From: Natrinema marinum
Lineage (GTDB): Archaea; Halobacteriota; Halobacteria; Halobacteriales; Natrialbaceae
Direction: 5' to 3'
Assembly: GCF_024296685.1 (NCBI RefSeq)
Contig: NZ_CP100763.1
Coordinates: forward strand, 186,001 to 250,000
DNA: 64,000 bases
Numbering within the stretch: position 1 is the first letter of the stretch; every line of letters begins with the position of its first letter. A model generated the notes under the pieces. That model did not search any database. It saw only the letters and a list, made by a program, of their open reading frames with translations, and was not told the DNA's origin. A program made the translations under genes and the position numbers. Below are positions 63,272 to 64,000 of the stretch, piece by piece.

Positions 63272-63482
63272 GATTCGCTGGAGTTGCTACCGCGAACACG
63301 ATGAAAGCCCCTGCCGCGCTCGACCGGTTGCGCCTCGCTGCGGTCCTCACTGCGTTGCGGTCCTTGCGTCGGCTCACCGGACCGAGCGCGGCAGCCCCTT
63401 TCAGTCCCACCCCCGCAGTGGTCTGGACGGGTCGATAGCACGTGGACAGGACGATTTCGGCACGAGAGAGGTTTCACAATGA
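63264..63482 (+). CDS. 72-codon ORF between cbiF and cbiG, made of repeat DNA
   Basis: It overlaps both neighbours by ATGA (starts in the cbiF stop, ends in the cbiG start). The protein is Arg/Pro/Cys-rich without recognisable fold; most of it comes from a large inverted repeat (63303-63402). I think the frame is kept for coupled translation, or the gene was short until a repeat inserted. Confidence 0.4.
   Translation: MTEIRWSCYREHDESPCRARPVAPRCGPHCVAVLASAHRTERGSPFQSHPRSGLDGSIARGQDDFGTREVSQ
63303..63402. repeat. ~100-bp hairpin element in the cob operon
   Basis: GAAAGCCCCTGCCGCGCTCG (63303-63322) is inversely repeated at 63383-63402 (CGAGCGCGGCAGCCCCTTTC), with few mismatches. The central part also contains Cys-GGTC repeats (TGCGGTCC twice). 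This looks like an intergenic palindromic repeat of the kind found in many haloarchaeal genomes. Confidence 0.65.
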
Positions 63483-64000
63483 GTTCAGGAACTGAGAACA
63501 CGGATACGACGGACGAATCGGACTCCGGCGGCGGCCACTGCTCGACGCCGGATTCGGACGGCGAGGTCGCCGAGGAGATCGCGATCGTCTCCTTCGGTCG
63601 GAAGATGGACACCGCCGAGGAGATCAAAGCCGAACTCGAGGATCGCTACGAGGCGATCGAGATCCTCGAGTACCACGGCGACGTCTTCGAGGAACACTGG
63701 GGCGAGTACGACTGCTTCGTCGGGCTGATGGCCTCGGGGATCGCCATGCGGAAGACGGCCCACCTGCTCGACGACAAGTGGGAGGACCCCGCGATCTGCG
63801 TCGTCGACGAGGAACTCACGTGGGCGATCCCGATCACGGGCGGGCACCACGGCGCGAATCAGGTCGCGCAAGATCTGGCGACGATGGGTGCGGTTCCGGC
63901 GATGACGACCGCCTCCGAAGCGGCCGGCAAGCAGGGTGTCGAGTCCCGCGCGAAGGCGATGGACGCCCACGTCGTCAACGGCGACTCGACGGTGAAGACG
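63479..64000 (+). CDS. cbiG: cobalt-precorrin-5A hydrolase (CbiG), N-terminal part
   Basis: Runs off the right edge. The start MSSGTENTD overlaps the previous ORF. The first ~30 residues are an acidic leader with GGGHC, then '[20 protein letters not shown]', '[20 protein letters not shown]' and '[20 protein letters not shown]', which match CbiG. CbiG opens the ring delta-lactone and removes acetaldehyde in the cobalt-early (anaerobic) route. Confidence 0.95.
   Translation, partial: MSSGTENTDTTDESDSGGGHCSTPDSDGEVAEEIAIVSFGRKMDTAEEIKAELEDRYEAIEILEYHGDVFEEHWGEYDCFVGLMASGIAMRKTAHLLDDKWEDPAICVVDEELTWAIPITGGHHGANQVAQDLATMGAVPAMTTASEAAGKQGVESRAKAMDAHVVNGDSTVKT

Noticed and set aside
1-64000. CRISPR arrays or rRNA genes
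   Set aside because: No regularly spaced repeat series and no rRNA sequence were seen on either strand.

Overview
The window is haloarchaeal chromosome, most likely Natrialbales (Natrinema/Haloterrigena-like; this is inferred from gene content and style, not proven). Supporting signs are GC-rich acidic proteins, many Tat lipoproteins, leaderless promoters with TATA boxes about 25-30 bp before the start, HalX and bacterio-opsin-activator-like regulators, a DGGGP synthase for archaeal lipids, and a 7S (SRP) RNA.

Layout. (1) 1-728: the 3' end of a tyrosine recombinase pointing at the 3' end of tRNA-Ala(GGC), probably one edge of an integrated element that continues left of the window. (2) 971-1852: a Trm9-like methyltransferase and tRNA-Gly(TCC), a short piece of core chromosome. 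(3) 1811-26828: two integrative elements in tandem, bounded by three copies of a 42-bp att core taken from the 3' part of tRNA-Gly. Element A (1811-23640, 21.8 kb) has an intact integrase and carries lipoproteins, small membrane proteins, transposase remnants, an ABC-2 exporter, two histidine kinases, a Bat-like regulator, a HalX response regulator, three HTH proteins and an alpha/beta hydrolase. Element B (23641-26786, 3.1 kb) has the same ends, a decayed integrase, and only a DUF2182-DUF1326 pair as cargo.

(4) 27013-47350: core chromosome with a GNAT protein, two family-5 solute-binding lipoproteins whose halves look circularly permuted, on either side of a PAP2 phosphatase, RNase P component 4, a YhbY protein, an MscS channel, SRP RNA, a PQQ-type propeller lipoprotein, a large G8/beta-helix protein resembling animal CEMIP/TMEM2, DGGGP synthase, tRNA-Arg(TCG), a MaoC hydratase and an NCS2 permease. 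(5) 47681-64000: a cobalamin (corrin ring) region with a ChlI/ChlD-type chelatase subunit divergent from cobN, then cbiC, cbiE, cobB/cbiA, cbiT, cbiL, cbiF and cbiG (cut by the window end). It is interrupted by a small arsR operon with arsN2, an M20 amidohydrolase and a PhaB/FabG reductase.

How the parts work together: the cob genes are chained by 4-nt ATGA overlaps, and three gene junctions contain tiny ORFs that couple to the next gene. A 14-bp motif with TTG-N8-CAA symmetry occurs three times before cob transcription units and nowhere else I noticed. Another shared motif lies just upstream of the TATA boxes of the two solute-binding protein genes and the G8 gene. The strongest candidates for undescribed biology are the tandem elements with a conserved transcribed right end, the permuted binding proteins, and the G8/CEMIP-like archaeal protein.
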